From Joostella atrarenae (GTDB taxonomy: Bacteria > Bacteroidota > Bacteroidia > Flavobacteriales > Flavobacteriaceae): DNA of 64,000 nucleotides. Shown here in pieces: positions 63,701 to 64,000 of this stretch (the stretch's first letter is position 1; the number at the start of each line of letters is the position of its first letter). Under the pieces are notes generated by a model. The model saw only the letters and a program-made list of their open reading frames with translations, was not told where the DNA came from and searched no databases. The translations under genes and the position numbers were made by a program. The DNA is taken from contig NZ_JAETXX010000006.1 of assembly GCF_021764745.1 (NCBI RefSeq), forward strand, positions 124,001 through 188,000. Direction: 5' to 3'.

Positions 63701-63977
63701 TATATGATTGTCCTTTAATAGGCATTTCTAGTGTAATATAGCCTAGGTACGAAAACACTAAGGTACCATTCGATTGCGAGGCAATGTTTATGGAGTACTT
63801 ACCGTCAAAATCAGTAGCAACACCATTTTTTGTTCCTTTTTCTACAACGCTTACTCCAGGAAGTGGGACTCCGTCAGAATCTAATACACTACCTGTAATT
63901 GGTCTGGTTTGTCCCATTAGGGATAAGGATGAAATAATTGCAAAAAACAGCAATAATTTGTTGAGTTTTTTTTTCAT
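60750..63977 (-). CDS. SusC/RagA-family TonB-linked outer membrane transporter
   Basis: This is a 1075-aa outer membrane transporter. A signal peptide (about 1-22) precedes the carboxypeptidase-regulatory-like domain (about 25-105, ITGSVLDSDGVPLPGVSVVEKGTKNGVATDFDGKYSI), the TonB-box region and the plug (about 110-235, LDEVVVVGYGNQKKRNLTGAVATI; RGSVGTLGTSGGASPLILVDNVEIPSLQSINPEDVKDISVLKDAASTSIYGARGAWGVILITTK). The barrel ends SFGLQLTF with a terminal Phe. It forms the SusCD pair with the next gene. The promoter and any regulator lie beyond the right edge (only 23 nt remain). Confidence 0.96.
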   Translation of the reverse strand: MKKKLNKLLLFFAIISSLSLMGQTRPITGSVLDSDGVPLPGVSVVEKGTKNGVATDFDGKYSINIASQSNGTLVFSYLGYITLEMPIKGQSYISVELKMDVTGLDEVVVVGYGNQKKRNLTGAVATIDSKVLESRPITDIGRGLQGVSPGLTIQSASGQIGQDPIIKLRGSVGTLGTSGGASPLILVDNVEIPSLQSINPEDVKDISVLKDAASTSIYGARGAWGVILITTKSGNRQRTPTVSYSNNFSWATPTETPKVAPAAEGAEMAFAAVNRRIPSLDAFGLVGMYLDQTAIEKMKEWENLYGGQDLGMEMVEGRDYEVRDGRLFFYRSWDPGEMFVDDWALQQKHDVSVSGGSERTNYYLGLGYLNQGGVYKTNPDEYKRYNVNLSINTSVTDWLDIRAKVLNTNSITTEPFKFGSATYDAWYYTTRWPAYYPYGTVDGKPFRNHISEVEQAKMNEKDYSLSRLNLGTTIKPIKDLSINLDFTHDREEEHEHQTGGTLYAYNFWAQGADFSYGPYSSPAYDRVQYNSEWSRRNTAKMFTNYSASFNDVHDFKFTVGGDLEEYEDWFQYSQRRNLLNPDQGELDLATGDQFVGGDRDKWTTLGFFSRVNYSYKNKILLEVNARYDGSSRLSSDKKWGYFPSFSAGYVITEEKFMESLKPTLSFFKFRGSYGSVGNQNTYLSNIYRIMSSYNSGWLIDGQNQVTTGTPGAIPSSLTWETITTLDLGFDAKFFNDKLGVVFDWYERTVSDMHSPGVTLPSSFGTSSPVRNYGELQTTGWELAINFRHQFKNGLNINATATLSDYKEEITKYANTTKGIYSYYEGKQLGEIWGYETDRFFNEGDFNSDGSYADGVPSQELYETNGWFNYGPGDIKYKDQNGDGVIDYGSATVGDTGDMKVIGNTTPRYQYGFQFGADWKGFDLSFFMQGVGKRDFWANGPVFIPGYRYAEAWYEHQLDYWTPENTDAYYPRPNDQQQSNGSMNFLPQTKYLLDLSYLRMKNLTFGYTIPQSLTSKINIERFRVYFSGENLFEFTGSQIPVDPEVDYTTAGLNDTSSYGRVYPFRRSLSFGLQLTF

Positions 63978-64000
63978 AACTAGTTCTTTAAGTTGGTTTG

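Overview
The window is chromosomal DNA from a low-GC member of the Bacteroidota, most likely a marine or soil Flavobacteriaceae. The evidence is the family content (SusC/SusD pair, Oar-type TonB receptor, DUF6377 regulator, DUF4270, DUF4907, DUF4202, DUF6495), abundant LytTR regulators, lipoproteins with short signal peptides, and repeated TANNTTTG -7 promoter boxes about 20 nt before start codons. No tRNA, rRNA, CRISPR, prophage or transposase was recognised.

Layout. 1-2.4 kb: 3' end of priA, a LytTR response regulator, and the rpsF-rpsR-rplI ribosomal operon. 2.4-7.6 kb: an Oar-like TonB-dependent receptor, a DUF6495 protein and hisS. 7.6-14.5 kb: a DUF6377 membrane regulator divergent from a GH97 glycosidase, then a DUF5009-type acyltransferase with a GH20-like hexosaminidase; no SusC/D pair accompanies these. 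14.5-20 kb: small stress and efflux genes, namely an HMA-like protein, DinB with a divergent WYL regulator sharing twin operators, an APH-like kinase, a DUF1801/YdeI protein, and a Crp-family regulator divergent from an MFS exporter. 20-26 kb: an envelope module with DUF4270 lipoprotein and an outer membrane protein on one strand and Kelch lipoprotein, DUF4907 lipoprotein, LytS-type kinase and LytTR regulator on the other, around a central nested inverted repeat.

26-45.6 kb is a nitrate assimilation island. It holds a porin, Moco genes (moeA, moaE, a moaC-mogA fusion), a rubredoxin-tailed redox protein, a 1173-aa nitrate reductase fused to an FAD/NAD(P)H reductase and BFD domain, NarK, a NarL-type regulator, a large lipoprotein, a NarX-type sensor with a P-box, DUF4202, NirD and NirB. 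The porin, narK and nirB promoters share a 7-2-7 inverted heptamer whose last TA is also the TA of the -7 box. I propose this as the binding site of the local two-component system. moeA has an analogous layout with a different palindrome. moaA, moaD, mobA and siroheme synthesis genes are not in the window and must lie elsewhere.

45.8-64 kb: an outer membrane beta-barrel, a VanX-like dipeptidase, rsmE, tsaD, a large TamB, pfkA-gapA, a BadF-type GlcNAc kinase, and the distal part of a polysaccharide utilisation locus (GHL10/DUF187 lipoprotein, SusD, SusC) cut by the window end just upstream of susC. The neighbouring amino-sugar kinase and the GHL10 family suggest, without proving, a peptidoglycan or amino-sugar glycan as substrate.
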